Positions 22,515 to 34,800 of a stretch of DNA of 64,000 nt are shown piece after piece (the stretch's first letter is position 1; every line of letters starts with the position of its first letter). The stretch comes from Euryodendron excelsum (taxonomy: Eukaryota; Streptophyta; Magnoliopsida; Ericales; Pentaphylacaceae), in assembly GCA_033060915.1 (NCBI GenBank), contig CM065398.1, forward strand, positions 3,081,501-3,145,500. Direction: 5' to 3'. The notes beneath the pieces were generated by a model, which saw nothing but the letters and a program-made list of their open reading frames with translations, was not told where the DNA came from and did not search any database. The translations under genes were made by a program, and so were the position numbers.

Positions 22515-24538
22515 TATCGCTCCCCGACTTTTGTCTTGAGTCTAAGTCTTGACTCAAACAAAATCTGATACTCTCCCTATTAGAACTCACCCTCCTAAGA
22601 TGACAAATATGACGGGGATTGAACTTAAAATTGATTTGATTAAGGGTTTTTTTGAAAACACAGTTTGAAGTTGCCACCCAACATGGTTAAAGGTGTGTTA
22701 GGTCACCTAAAATTAAGTGTAATCCAAAGATCAAACTCAGGTTTTTTTTTTTTTGGAAACGGTTTGAAAATGTCCTTATATGAGGTGTTTTAAAAATTAG
22801 GGTTGTTTGGCAACATTTGAAAATGTGACTCCAATTTTAGTCTTTGAAGTAAAGATCTATGGTTCAGGGGTCAGTTACGTATAAGAAAAATATCCTAAGA
22901 TTATCACCCTACCCCGTCCTTGCTGCACCAACATGTCTACTCACCTTTGGGTTCACTCTCTTGAATCTCCGATTCCTAAATGTCCATCTATGTCCACTTA
23001 AAGATTTTGAAATAGTATTTGTCATCACTGTTGGGATAAATGATGCATGATACAAATCTTGAAAAGGGTTTGGGAGTTTTTAGAAAAGAGACTAGAAACA
23101 GAAGTTTGAAAAAGGGATTTTATTTGGAAATATAAGTTGTGACCTCACCTATGAAGATTGTCTATGTATCCCATTTGGTTAGAATCAGGTCAAAAGTGGT
23201 TCGGACTCAGGGTCCGATTGAAATAAGTACATTGGGGCCTTTGGAAAGTTTTGAAGACTCATTGGGGTCTCATTTTTAAAAGATAACTTGAGAGTTTTTT
23301 ACTTGAAATTTAGAAATAACTCCACAGAGTTTTGATTTGAAATTGGATGTTGGAGTGTTTTTGAAATTGAACTTGAAAGTTTTTTGAAGTGTTTTTGAAA
23401 TGGGGTTTGAGGTGTTTTGAAATGTATTTGAACACAACTCAAGAGAGTTTTGAAAGTTTTGAAGACTTGATTAGGAATTTGAAAGTAGGATTTGGACCTG
23501 TAAAAGTTCTTGTGAACTTGTCTTGAAAAGATTTTTGAAAATAATTTTTGAACACCTTGAGAAAGGTATGTTTATGTCTCATTGCCTTTGGAAGATTAGC
23601 TGTGTGGGAACTAAACTTCCTCAAGACTATGAGTTTTGGAGAACATTTAGGAACAGAGACTAAAAACTTCCTTTAGGTTTTGGACTTTACAGTTAGGGAA
23701 CCCTTGTTTGAATATCTCACTTGACCTTGGACAACTCTAACCACAGAAGGCCTAGGATTGTTTAAAAAATGTGACGTTTGAAAATAATTTTTGGAAAAAT
23801 GGTTTTGCAAAATATGTAGGGTTCGGAACCCTATCATAAACCTTATAGGTTTCATTTGATGTATTACTCTCCTTATGAAACCCTAACCATGTAGGATCAC
23901 CTTAGGGTTATAAGTTTTTAAAATTATTTTTTAAAGCAGTTTTTGAAAAATAGTTAGTGTCTAACCATTTTGGATTGACGCAAGTTCGAGAGAGCTTTTG
24001 AAAACATTTTTGAGTGGAGTAGAGGATTAAGGTAACCTGGGGTTAGGATGACTTTAGTAGGGTAAACAAGGATTAAGGTAACCTGGGGTTAGGATGACTT
24101 AGGATTGGACCAAATAAGGTTAGGTTGACCTAGGGTTGGACCACTTGGGGTTAGGTTGACCCACTAAGGTTTGGTTGACCTAAGGTTGGACCACTAGGGT
24201 TTGTTTGACCAACTAAGTTTAGGGTAATCTAGGGTTTTGGAAGGTGGTTTTGGAATATGGTTCAGGCTTAGGGTTTGATGCTAATGGTTTGGAGAAGGTT
24301 AAGGAGGGTGGCTACATGTATGCAATGGAAAGAAAGTTAGGAAAAACGATGATTTTATGTAAGAAAAGATATCATTTCATGTTGAAAAATAAAAGATAAG
24401 ATTTCATGTTAAAAAGGGAAAATTTGATTTGAAATTGGAAAAGAAAAGATTTGAATTGAAAAAGGAAAGACTTAATTTAGTTTCCACAAATGGAAGAATT
24501 GATTTTATTTCCAAAAAAGAAAGATTTGATTTCGTTTC
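22515..24538 (-). mobile_element. Antisense LARD-type LTR (R2), part 1
   Basis: It starts at the LTR 3' end beside the primer-binding site and runs in reverse through the ACCTAAGGT-type repeats. A 32-bp segment (AGGATTAAGGTAACCTGGGG...) is doubled at about 24022 and 24068. The LTR is split at 24538 by the LARD insertion and resumes at 36749. It is the 5' LTR of the antisense element whose internal region is 20946-22514. Confidence 0.85.
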
Positions 24539-27500
24539 TGTAAGCACCCCATTTTTGCCCGCTCGGCAATCTCAAGTCCAACTAGATCCATTTTTCAAAC
24601 ATCACAATACATATGAGCCCAAGACGGGTCTTTCAAACTCTAATCCAGTCAACTAGTCGCCTCCCGGACCTACAAGGCCCAATTGAAGCTATAAAGACCA
24701 TAGTGCCCCTAGGCATTCCAGGCAGCTTTCCGAGACTGGACGATCTCGGGAACCAACGCCATCTAGGTAGTTTCCTGAGATCGGGCAATCTCGGGAACCA
24801 ATACCTTATCAAATTCTAGACGATTCACTTCTGGCGCCTGTTAGCCCTCCAATATAGAATGTCCATCATTTGGTAGCTTTCTGAGACTAAGTGTTCTCAA
24901 GAACCACCACCACCCTCACAGGTAGCTTTTTGAGACCAGGCATTCTCAGAAACCAACACCACCCTACAGGTAGCTCTTTGAGACCGGGCAGACCGGGCAA
25001 TCTTAGGGACCAACACCGCACCGGTAGTTTTCCTAGACCGAGCGGTTTAGGGAACTAACACCTAGGTTAACACTGGCGCCTGCTAGCCTGACTGGGTGAA
25101 AAATGACCAAACATGCCCCTTGGGCCGCCAGGCACATTTTGTGAAAGTTCAAAATCTCTCAAGACGGTAAGTCCACATTTCCAAAGTGTTACTAAGTAGT
25201 TAGGCATACTCAACAAGCCATTCTGTCAAATTCTGGTCCCATTTCGACTAACCCTTGTCAAAATGGCCATTTAATCCCTAGGTGCCCTAGCACAGCACAA
25301 ATCCTACCAAACAGTGAAAAACACTTTCGAGATCATCCCGAACTCGGTCAAAATGACCATTTTGTCCCTAATGACCCAAACACGCCCTAAAACGACACCA
25401 ATCCAAGAATATTGAACGTCGCGTCTTGTTATACACCCTTGTTTAACCTAAGGTGGACCTTATGACACTAAACACTCCCGACTCAATGAAAGCCCCTTCA
25501 AACGTCTCGCAGACGCTCCTCCAAGATTGCCTTTTCTCCCGATTCTCTGGTTATAACACACCGTCAAACGACTTGAGAAATGCATAAACTAGTGAATTCC
25601 CGAAAGCCCGTTCATAGGCCTTTCCAACGATATAGCTCAATCGGATAGATCGTTTCCCGAAGTCCCTCATCGCGTGGCTCGAAAACCATTACTTTCAGTA
25701 ACCTCTGGAGCGTCTCACAGACGTTCCACCAAGATTGACTTTTTCTCCAATTCTCTGATTATAGCGCACCATCAAACGAGTTGAGAAATGCATAAATTAA
25801 GGAATTCCTGAGTACTTTCCATCGGTACGGTCAGATCAAAGTGATCGCTTCCCGAAGCCTAATCGTGCGGCACACAAACAGCCTCTTTTAAACCCCCACG
25901 GAGCGTATCACAGACGCTCCGCAAAAATGCAATTTCATGCACATTTTTTGAGATGAACGCTCACACTTTTGAACACCGTTCAGACTTTTCAAAAATATAA
26001 AAGTTCATGAGAAACCCTAGGAGAACACCGTGGATACAACCGATTCCTCTGAAACCTTCCCGGTTGGCACAATTATTAAGGCAAAGTTTAAACAAACACT
26101 CCCGACGATGGAGCGTATGCTACATGCGCCCAGATTTTGATCACATCAACAAAACTTTGCTTAGCCCCTAAGATTTAGCCAGTACACGGAGTGCCACGTG
26201 GCCTTCATTCTGTGGAACAGTACCGGCGCATGTGGCACATGTGCCAGTGTCCAAAATTTTGCCAATAAATATAGGCCTCCCCCTTTGCATATTCCAGAAT
26301 CGAAATTGATAGAGAAGCTTTGCAAAAACTGCTCCAGAACCTCAAATTCCTATGTACCTCTCACACTTCAATCACTTAGTTTAGATTCCACCACCCCTTA
26401 ACCCATACACTTTACCTACAAAGCCTCCCATGCCATAGAATACCGCCTTCCAGCCCCTCAAGCATACTTAAAGCCCTCCTAGCTCAAGTCAAAACATCCA
26501 TAGAAAATTGCAAGTGTATTGAAGGCAAAAGGTGGTATTTCTTTTATATTTTTGTCTTTCCCCACTCCTCTTTTCTCCCTCCTAACCTACTTAGGCTATT
26601 CTTTATTTTAATCCCCATCTTCTACCCCGCTTTCTTGCATGCTTGAAGCAAGAGGGCACTTAGTTCATGCCTAGAGGAAAGTTAGTGAGAGCCATCGTGT
26701 AGGGGGATCTCTTACTAGCCTACTTTCAAATGGTATGGCCTTGGAGCCCCTTGATTATGTGGTTTAGCCTAAAACCTTGTATGAATGCATGACCCCCTTT
26801 GCATAATGTTATCTTGTTCATGTTTTGTGTGCTTCGCTTTATTTTCATGTTTATAACCATATTTTTCAAAATTTACACTATTCTCATTTCCATGCCATTT
26901 TCAAGCTCAATATTCTAAGAGTTAGTCCCTTGAAGCTTAGAATGAGACCCTAGGTAATCATGCCTTAGAAAATCTCCCCATTAACCCCTAACTCATATTT
27001 TTGCACCCTTGCATTCCAACTTACATGAAAATGCTTTTTAAACTCTTTAATTTCTAAGGTTGTTATTCTTTCAAGTTTACTGGTTGGAATAGCCCCATGA
27101 AACCCTCTTTTGAGCGGTTTCCTCTTACATTGGCCATAAGAGCCCTAAATTGTTAGAATGGTTCCATTCTCCTTTTATTCTTCTATGAAAATGCTTTTCA
27201 AACTCTCTAATTTCTAAGGTTGTTATTCTCTCAAGTTTAGTGGTAGGAATGACCTCGTAGAACCCTCTCTTGAATGATTTCCCCTTTACATTGGCCATAG
27301 GAACCCTAACTTGTTAGAATGGTTTCCTTTAAAAATGGTTTTCAAAATATTCCTCTCAAAAATGGTTTTTAAAAGTTCATTCCCTTCATCTTTGCATTAA
27401 AAATGATTTTCCAAAAGGTTGTCATTATTGTGTTGATTTTTAAAGCTCCTACTCTTTCAAGATAACGGTTATAATGGTTCTAAAGGAAACCTTCTTTAGA

Positions 27501-29371
27501 AAGGTTTTCAAACATCAAGTATATAAACTATATACTTGACTAGAGTCAATTTTCATGAAAATGATCTTCAGAAAGGGTTGTCTACCAAAGTCCTTTGCTT
27601 GACATGATTTGTTTTCCAAAACTCCTTTAAAAAATGCATAAAACCACCTTTCAAAACCATCTCCCAATCCAACCCTAAGTTAACTTGACCCGAGTTGCCC
27701 AACACAAGATTAACTAAACCTAAGTTAGTTAACCCTAGGCTACCTTGACCCTAGGTTAACTTAACCCAAGTTAGTTAACCCTAGGCCACCTTGACCCTAG
27801 GTTAACCTAACCCTAGTTAGTTAACCCTAGTTCAATCCAACCCTAGGTTAACTTGACCCTAGTTGTCCAACTTTAGGTAAACCTAACCTAAGTTAGTTAA
27901 CCCTAGGTCACCTTAACCCTAGGACTAACCAAACCCTAGTTGATTAATCCTAGGTCACCTTAACTCTAGGTTAACCAAACCCAAGTTAGTTAACCTTAGG
28001 TCATCCCTAACCTTAGGCCAACCTAACCTAAGTTAGTATGCTTCAAGGTTCTAACTCAAGGACCCCTTTTCAAATAGTCTTTCAATTCAAAACTATTCTC
28101 ATAACCCATCTTTCCAAAAACCTCCCACTCTCTTGAGATTTTAAAAACCAACTCCATAACCTTTTCTAATACTCCTACACTATATCTTTAATTATTTCCA
28201 AAAATGTTTTTAAGAACTCACAACCCTAAGGCGTCCCTACCCCTTTTATGGTTAGGGATTCCAAATGAAGGTGATTCATTAAGTTCAACCTTCAAGGTTG
28301 TCCATATTAGAGTTCTAAAGTCCTAGGTGTTTTCAAAAATCACTTTCAAAAACTTTTCAAAGACCAATTTACTAAAACACTCCAAAATCATACCTCCAAG
28401 GTTTTCAAAACAAGATTTCGAAATATTTTCAAAACTCTTTTAAGTTATCTCAAAACATTTCAAAACACTTCAAAACCACCTTTCAAGAGTTCTAAAGTTC
28501 TATATCAAAACGCTTCACTATCCGATTTCAAATCAAAACCCCCAAGTCCTCTCTTTCCAATAACCTTAAAGTATCTTCAAACTTTCCAAAGACCTCAAAG
28601 TGTCTTTAAACTTACCAAAGTCCCTAATGTGCCTACTTTCCATCGGGCTCTTGCCCAAACTACGAATGGCCTAATTCTCGCCAAATGAGATACATAGACA
28701 ATCTAAAATGGTGCGATCATAACTCTTATTTCAACTCAAGTCCTTTTTCAAAACTATCAATCTAAGATCTTTGTTCTAAAATCTTTCAAAGCTTCCATTT
28801 TTTCAAACATTTTTCTCAAGACTTGCATCATGTATCATTCATCCAAAAAATGATGACCAAACCTCGTTTTCAAAATTCTAAAGTAGATATTAAATGGACA
28901 ATGGTAACCGGTTACTCTGGTGAGTGAACAAAGAGTGAATAGACATGTAGGTATCGAAAGGGTAGGGTATGATGGTGATCTTAAGATATTTTCCCTACAC
29001 ATAACCAACCCCCGGACTATAAATTTCTGTTTTCGATTAACCAAAATGGAGTTACTTTTAGAAAAGGGCTTAAAACTTTCTTAAGGTTGCCAAACAACCT
29101 ATTTTCTTAAAAACTCTCTCTTGAGGGAGTTTTTCAAAACTTTTTTCAAAAATCCTAAGTTTAATCTTCGGATTAATACTTAGTTTTAGGTGACATAACT
29201 CACCTTAATCAAGTTATGTGGCGACTCCTATTTTTCCAGAAAACCCTTAATCAAACTCATTTCAAGATCAAACCTAGTCGCACTTTTCCTTCTAGGAGGA
29301 TGAGTTCTAATGACAGAATTCTATGTTTTTTTCTGAGCCAAAAGGACTTGGTCAAAAACTAGGTCATGACA
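24539..29371 (+). repeat. 5' LTR of LARD element
   Basis: It begins TGTAAGCACCCC and ends GGTCATGACA. Regions in order are: CT/AG-rich blocks with repeated GGTAGCTTTCNGAGACC motifs (24720-25040), the TATA position (26263-26271, here CAATAAATA), and a CT-rich leader (26560-26640). These are followed by long TTTTCAAA-rich sequence and the AACCCTAGGTTAACC repeats (27660-28040). No ORF of note. Confidence 0.9.
27660..28040 (+). repeat. AACCCTAGGTTAACC degenerate repeat block
   Basis: About ten irregular units of the type AACCCTAGGTTAACCTAACCC occur, spaced 20-45 bases apart. The block is repeated at 35040-35390 and, in reverse, at 1190-1340, 16655-16760, 24020-24240 and 43282-43380. It is not a telomere: units are degenerate and always in the same place within the LTR. 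Confidence 0.8.
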
Positions 29372-29373
29372 AC

Positions 29374-29391
29374 TGGCGACTCCACTGAGGA
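29374..29391 (+). promoter_or_regulatory. Primer-binding site of LARD element
   Basis: TGGCGACTCCACTGAGGA begins two bases after the LTR. It is the same class of site as at 22496-22512 and agrees with the tRNA-Arg-type site of Tat/Ogre gypsy elements. Confidence 0.8.
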
Positions 29392-31811
29392 CACTTAGAG
29401 GGTTAGGCCATTGACATGTATCTTCACCCTTCAATCACCTAGAATCTCGGATTACTTTGTCTAGTTTTTATCCACTTTTCAAATTTGTCTAAGTTTCCAA
29501 AACAAATCTTATTTTCCAAAACAATTTCAAATGGGTGTCATCCACTTGCATCCATTGTTTACGTTCATATTCTTACATTGACCATCCATTTTATCTTGCA
29601 TCGAGTTTTTTGAAAAGTTACTAACTCTTTGCATTTTCCTTTTGTACGTGGACCTTTGTTCACATTTTATTTTATGTCTTATTTATTGTCATGCATGTGA
29701 TGAATGAATAGAATGTGATGTGTGTTGTTGGGTCCTTTCCTCCGTTTTTAAAAACTCCACACACACTTGGTGCGCTTACTTACATTTGCATCTTGTATAT
29801 ATTACCTAGTTACTAGCCTTCTAAATGGAAGGGGGAACAGTATATTAATTGTGGGCGGATGTTGTGTCAATTTCTCAGCATCCGGTCTCTTGATAGTTTC
29901 TCTGCTCGAACCACCAACTAAAGATGGAGTTCACCCTTTCAGGGGTGGACGCTAGAGCTTTGAAAGTTCAGGAACCGAGCTTTTTAGGAAGCATTAGTAC
30001 ATCCCCAACCTTATGTTGATGTAGTACCTCATGCACAGCCGAACCTCTGTCAGATTTAGGACACGCGCGTCAATTTCAAAACCAAGGAAGAAAATGGCGA
30101 CTCCTTTGTTTTCCTTTATATTCTGTTCAATTTACGCTGTTATGCTATTTAATTCTTGTCATTATGTTAGGTATACATCTTTTCACATCATAACTGCTCA
30201 TGTATCAGAATTCATTTTAAGACAAGAGTTCCCAAAGTAACTCAAGTCATTGCATCTTTATACATCTAAACAACTCCAAGAGAAAGGTCCAAGCCCGAGT
30301 TTATTGAATCTTTGAAAAAAAATTAAAAAAACCAAAAAGATTTTTGATAGTGTTTACATGTGAACAATCACTAGGATAAATATTCAATTATGAACAGATT
30401 GATGTGCATGCTTGTTTGAAGTTGAATCTTGTGTGCATGATCACTTGCATAAATATGAGTCAATGGTTTTGATGATCTTTACCTTATTAGTGATTCATGT
30501 TCAACTTAACGCACACTTCTCGAGACTTAGAATATAAAATCTGCCTTTATGATCTATTTTAAATAGGTTAAACACTTGCAGATTGTCTCATACCTAGATT
30601 GACCTTTTATCGACTCTCTCTCTCATCACTTATGGAAAGGGTTACCAGTGAGTCTGAGTGTAGCTACCATTGTTATGTGACAAGAGGGGAAGGCTACCTG
30701 CTCATGTGAGTGAAAGCCGCCATATTTTACATTGCTGTATTTCCATCATTGGAGAGATAGAGTCGGACTTCGACTAAAAAAAAAAGGAACATGGGATGAA
30801 ACAGCTTAGCTTCTCAAAATCTTCGGGTTTCCTGAGCTTTCCCCTTCAAAAGCTCCGTTTTCAAAGTATTTTTCTGGTTTCTTGAGCTTTTTCCTTCAAA
30901 AACTCCGCCTTCCAAAAAAATTTTGGGTTTTCAAGCTTTCACCTCAAAAAGCCTAGCTTTCCAAAATTTCGGGTTTCCCGAGATTTCTCCTTCAAAAGCT
31001 CCGTTTTCAAAACATCGTTTCGAGTTTTTCGGGCTTTTTCCTTCAAAAGCTCCGCTTTCCAAAAAAAATTCTGGTTTTCAAGCTTTCACCTAAAAAAGCC
31101 TAGCTTTTGAAAATTTTTGCGTTTCCTGAGCTTTCTCCTTCAAAGCCTTCGTTTTCAAAGTATTTCTCAAGTTTATTGAGCTTTTTCCTTTAAAAGCTCC
31201 GCTTTTAAAAATTTGGATTTTTTAGCTTTTGCCTAAAAAAGCCTAGCTTTCCAAAATTTTCGGATTTCTTGAGCTTTTCCTTGCAAAAGCTTCATTCTCA
31301 AAACAACTTCTCGGGTTTCTCGAGCTTTTTTCTTCAAAAGCTCTATTTTCTAAAAATTTTGAGTTTTCAAGCTTTTGCTCCAAAAAGCATACGTTCAAAA
31401 ATTTTTCGGGTTTTCAAAACTTTCTCCACAAAAAGTTCAATTCCAAAATCAAATTCTAGGTTTGAAACATTTTTCCTCAAAATTTTCGTTCTAAGTTTTA
31501 AAGGTTTTCCAAATCCAAATACATCCATTAGAGAAGGCCATTTCAAATAATTGACTTCAATTTCAAAATCATTTAAAAAAAATACTTTTTAAAAAACCCA
31601 AAACCCTTAATCTCCGAGAAGGAGTGCCATTCCATTGGTCGGAATGTCAATTCAAGAAAAATTAATTTCAAAATCAAGTTTTCAAAATTCTAGAATTCAA
31701 ACAATCTAGTTTTCAAAACTTAAAATTCCAAATTCCAACTACTACGATCCCTACGATTGCCTCGCAATCAACATGGGATCCTTCCTTATTATTTTTCTGC
31801 CTTCGACAAGC
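29392..31811 (+). other. Non-coding internal region of LARD
   Basis: There are 2.4 kb without gag, protease, RT or integrase motifs in any frame; the longest open stretches are about 90 residues of low complexity. The left half is shared with the antisense internal regions at 20946-22514. The right half holds the 146-bp tandem array. A (A)10 run is at about 30777-30785. Confidence 0.85.
30803..31440 (+). repeat. Tandem array of ~146-bp units in LARD internal region
   Basis: The unit start AGCCTAGCTTTCCAAAAT (and variants) recurs at 30803, 30950, 31097, 31240 and 31386, that is at spacings of 147, 147, 143 and 146. Each unit contains subrepeats of the form TTTCNTGAGCTTTTTCCTTCAAAAGCTCCG. It is AT-rich and non-coding, and lies upstream of the 3' LTR. 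Confidence 0.9.
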
Positions 31812-31834
31812 AAAGACAGAAAAAGAAAGGCAGC
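31812..31834 (+). promoter_or_regulatory. Polypurine tract of LARD
   Basis: AAAGACAGAAAAAGAAAGG (31812-31830) followed by CAGC abuts the 3' LTR start at 31835. Confidence 0.7.
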
Positions 31835-34800
31835 TGTAGGCACCCCATTTTTGCCCGCTTGGCAATCTTTGGTCGAATCGGATCCAATTTTCAAACATCA
31901 CAATACATACAAGCCCAAGACGGGTCTTTCAAACTCTAATCCAGTCAACAAGTTACTTCTCGGACCCACTAGGCCCAATTAAAGTTGTAAAGACCATTAT
32001 GCCCCTAGGCATTCCAAGCAGCTTTCCGAGACCGGGCGGTCTTGGGAACCAACGTCATCCAAGTATCTTCTCGAGATCGCAGATCTCGAGGACCAACACC
32101 TTATCAAATTTTAGACAATTCACTTCTGGCGCTTGCTAGCCTGCCAATGTAGAATGTCCGTCATTTGGTAGCGTTCTAAGACTAGGCATTCTCAAGAACC
32201 AACACCAAACTCACAGGTAGCTTTCTAATACTAGGCGTTCTTGGAAACCAACACTACCCTCCAGGTAGCTCTTTGAGACCGGGCGATCTCAGGTTCCAAC
32301 ACCGCACAAGTAGCTTTCCTAGACCGGGTGGTTTAGGGAGCCAACACCTAGGTCAACACTCATGCCTGCTAGCCCGACTCGATGAAAAATGACCAAACCT
32401 ACCCCTTGGGCCTCCAAACACATTTTGAGAAAGTTTAAAATCCCTTAAGATGGTAAGTCCACATTTCCAAAGTCTTACTAAGCTATTAGGCATACTCAAC
32501 ACACCATTCTATCCAATTCTGATCCCATTTCAACTAACCTCGGTCGAAATGACCATTTTACCCATGTGCACCCTAGCACAGCACAAATTCCACCAAATAG
32601 TGAAAAACTCTTTCGGGATCATCCCTGAATGACTCGGTACGCTTAACATAACACTACGGTCCATTCCTCACCTTTTTCAACCGAACTCGGTCTAAATGAC
32701 CATTTTGCCTCTAGCAACCCAAACGCCCCCGAAACGACACCAATCCTAGAATATTGAACGACGGGTTTTGTCATATGCCCCTATTTAACCTAAGGTGGAC
32801 CTTACGATACTAAACACTCCCGACTCAATGAAAGTCTCCTGGAGAATCTCGCAGACGCTCTGTCAAGATTGCATATTCTCTCGATTCCCTAGTTAAAACG
32901 CACTGTAAAATGATTTGAGAAATGCGTAAACTAAGGAATTTTCGAAAGCCCGTTCATAGGTCTTTCCATTGATACAGCTCGATCGGATCGATCGCTTCCC
33001 AAAGTCCCTCATCTCGTGGCTCAAAAATTGCTACTTTCAGCAACCCCTGGACCGTCTCACAAAACGCTCCACCAAGATTGACTTTTTCTCTAATTCCCTG
33101 ATTATAACACACCGTCAAACGACGTGAGAAATGCATAAATTAGGAAATTTTTGAAAATATTTTCGGAGTACTTTCCATCGGTACGGTACGATCAGAGAGA
33201 TCACTTCCCGAAGGCCACGATCGTATAGCACACAAACAGCCACTTTTAAACCCCCACAAAGCATATGACAGACACTCTGCAAAAATGTAATTTCATACAC
33301 ACTTTTTGAGATGATATCTCACACTTCTGAATACCATTCAAACTTTTTGAAAACATAGAAGTTTATGAAAAACCCTAGGAGAACACCGTGGATGCAACCG
33401 ATTCCTCCAAAACCTTCCTAGTTGGCATAATTATCGAGGCAAAGTTTAAATGAACACTCTCGGCAGCAGAGCGTATACTATCTGTGCCCAGATTTGATCA
33501 AATCGACAAAACTTTGTTTAGCCCCTAAGATTTAGCCAATACAGGGAGTGCCACGTGGCCTTCATTCTGTGGAATAGTACCGGCGCTTGTAGCACATGCG
33601 CCTGTGTAAATTTTACACATATGCATGTCCTACATGCGCCAGTTTCCAAAATTTTGGCTATAAATATAGGCCTCCCCCTTTGCATATTCCAGAATCGAAA
33701 TTGATAGCGAAGCTCTGCAAAAACCGCTCTAGAACCTCAAATTCCAATATACCTCTCACACTTTAATCACTTAGGGTAGATTCCACCTCCCCCTAACCCA
33801 TACACTTCACCTACATAGCCTCCCATGCCATAGAATACCTCATTCCAGGCCCTCAAGCATACTTAAAGCCCTCCTAGTGCAAGTCAAAACATCCATGGAA
33901 GATTGCAAGTGTATTGAAGGCAAAATGTGGTATTTCTTTTATATTTTTGTCTTCCCCCACTCCTCTCTTCTCTCTCCTAGCCTACTTAGGCTATTCTCTT
34001 TTTTAATCCCGATCTTCTACCCCCCTTTCTTGCATGGTTGAAGTAAGAGAGCTCTTAGTTCATGCCTAGAGGAAAGTTAGTGGGAGCCACCGTGTAGGAA
34101 GATCTCTCACTAGCCTACTTTAAAAAGGTATGGCTTTGGAGCCCCTCGATTATGTACTGTAGCCGAAAGCCTTGTATGAATTCATGACCCTCGTTGCATA
34201 ATGCTATCTTGTTCATGTTTTGTGTGCCTCGCTTTATTTTTAGGTTTCTAACCATGTTTTTCAAAACTTACACTATTCTCATTTCCATGCTATTTTCAAG
34301 CTCAATATTATAAGAGTTAGTACCTTGAAGCTTAGAATGAGACCCTAGGTAATCATGCCTTAAAAAATCTCCCCATTAACCCTTAACTCACATTTTTGCA
34401 CCCTCGCATTCAAACTTGCATAAAAATACTTTTCAAACTCTCTAATTTCTAAGGTTGTTATTCTCTCAAGTCTAATGATTGGAATGGCCCCATGGAACCC
34501 TCTCTTGAGCGGTTTCCCTTTACATTGGCCATAAGAGCCCTAAATTGTTAGAATGGTTCCCTTCGGCTTTTATTTTTCTATGAAAATGCTTTTCAAACTC
34601 TCTAATTTCTAAGGTTGTTATTCTCTCAAGTTTAGTGGTTGGAATGACCCCATGGAACCCTCTTTTGAGTGATTCCCTTTTACATTGACTATAGGAACTC
34701 TAACTTGTTAGAATGGTTTTGTTAAAAATGGTTTTCAAAATCTTCCTCTCAAAAATGGTTTTCAAAGGTTCATTCCCTTCATCTTTGCATTCAAAATGAT

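Noticed and set aside
27660..28040. Telomere or interstitial telomeric repeat, suggested by many AACCCTA motifs
   Set aside because: The plant telomere unit is an exact 7-mer in tandem. Here units are longer, degenerate and fixed in position within every LTR copy of the family.
30803..31440. CRISPR-like array
   Set aside because: Repeat and spacer are not distinguishable, whole 146-bp units are repeated, and the context is a plant retrotransposon.
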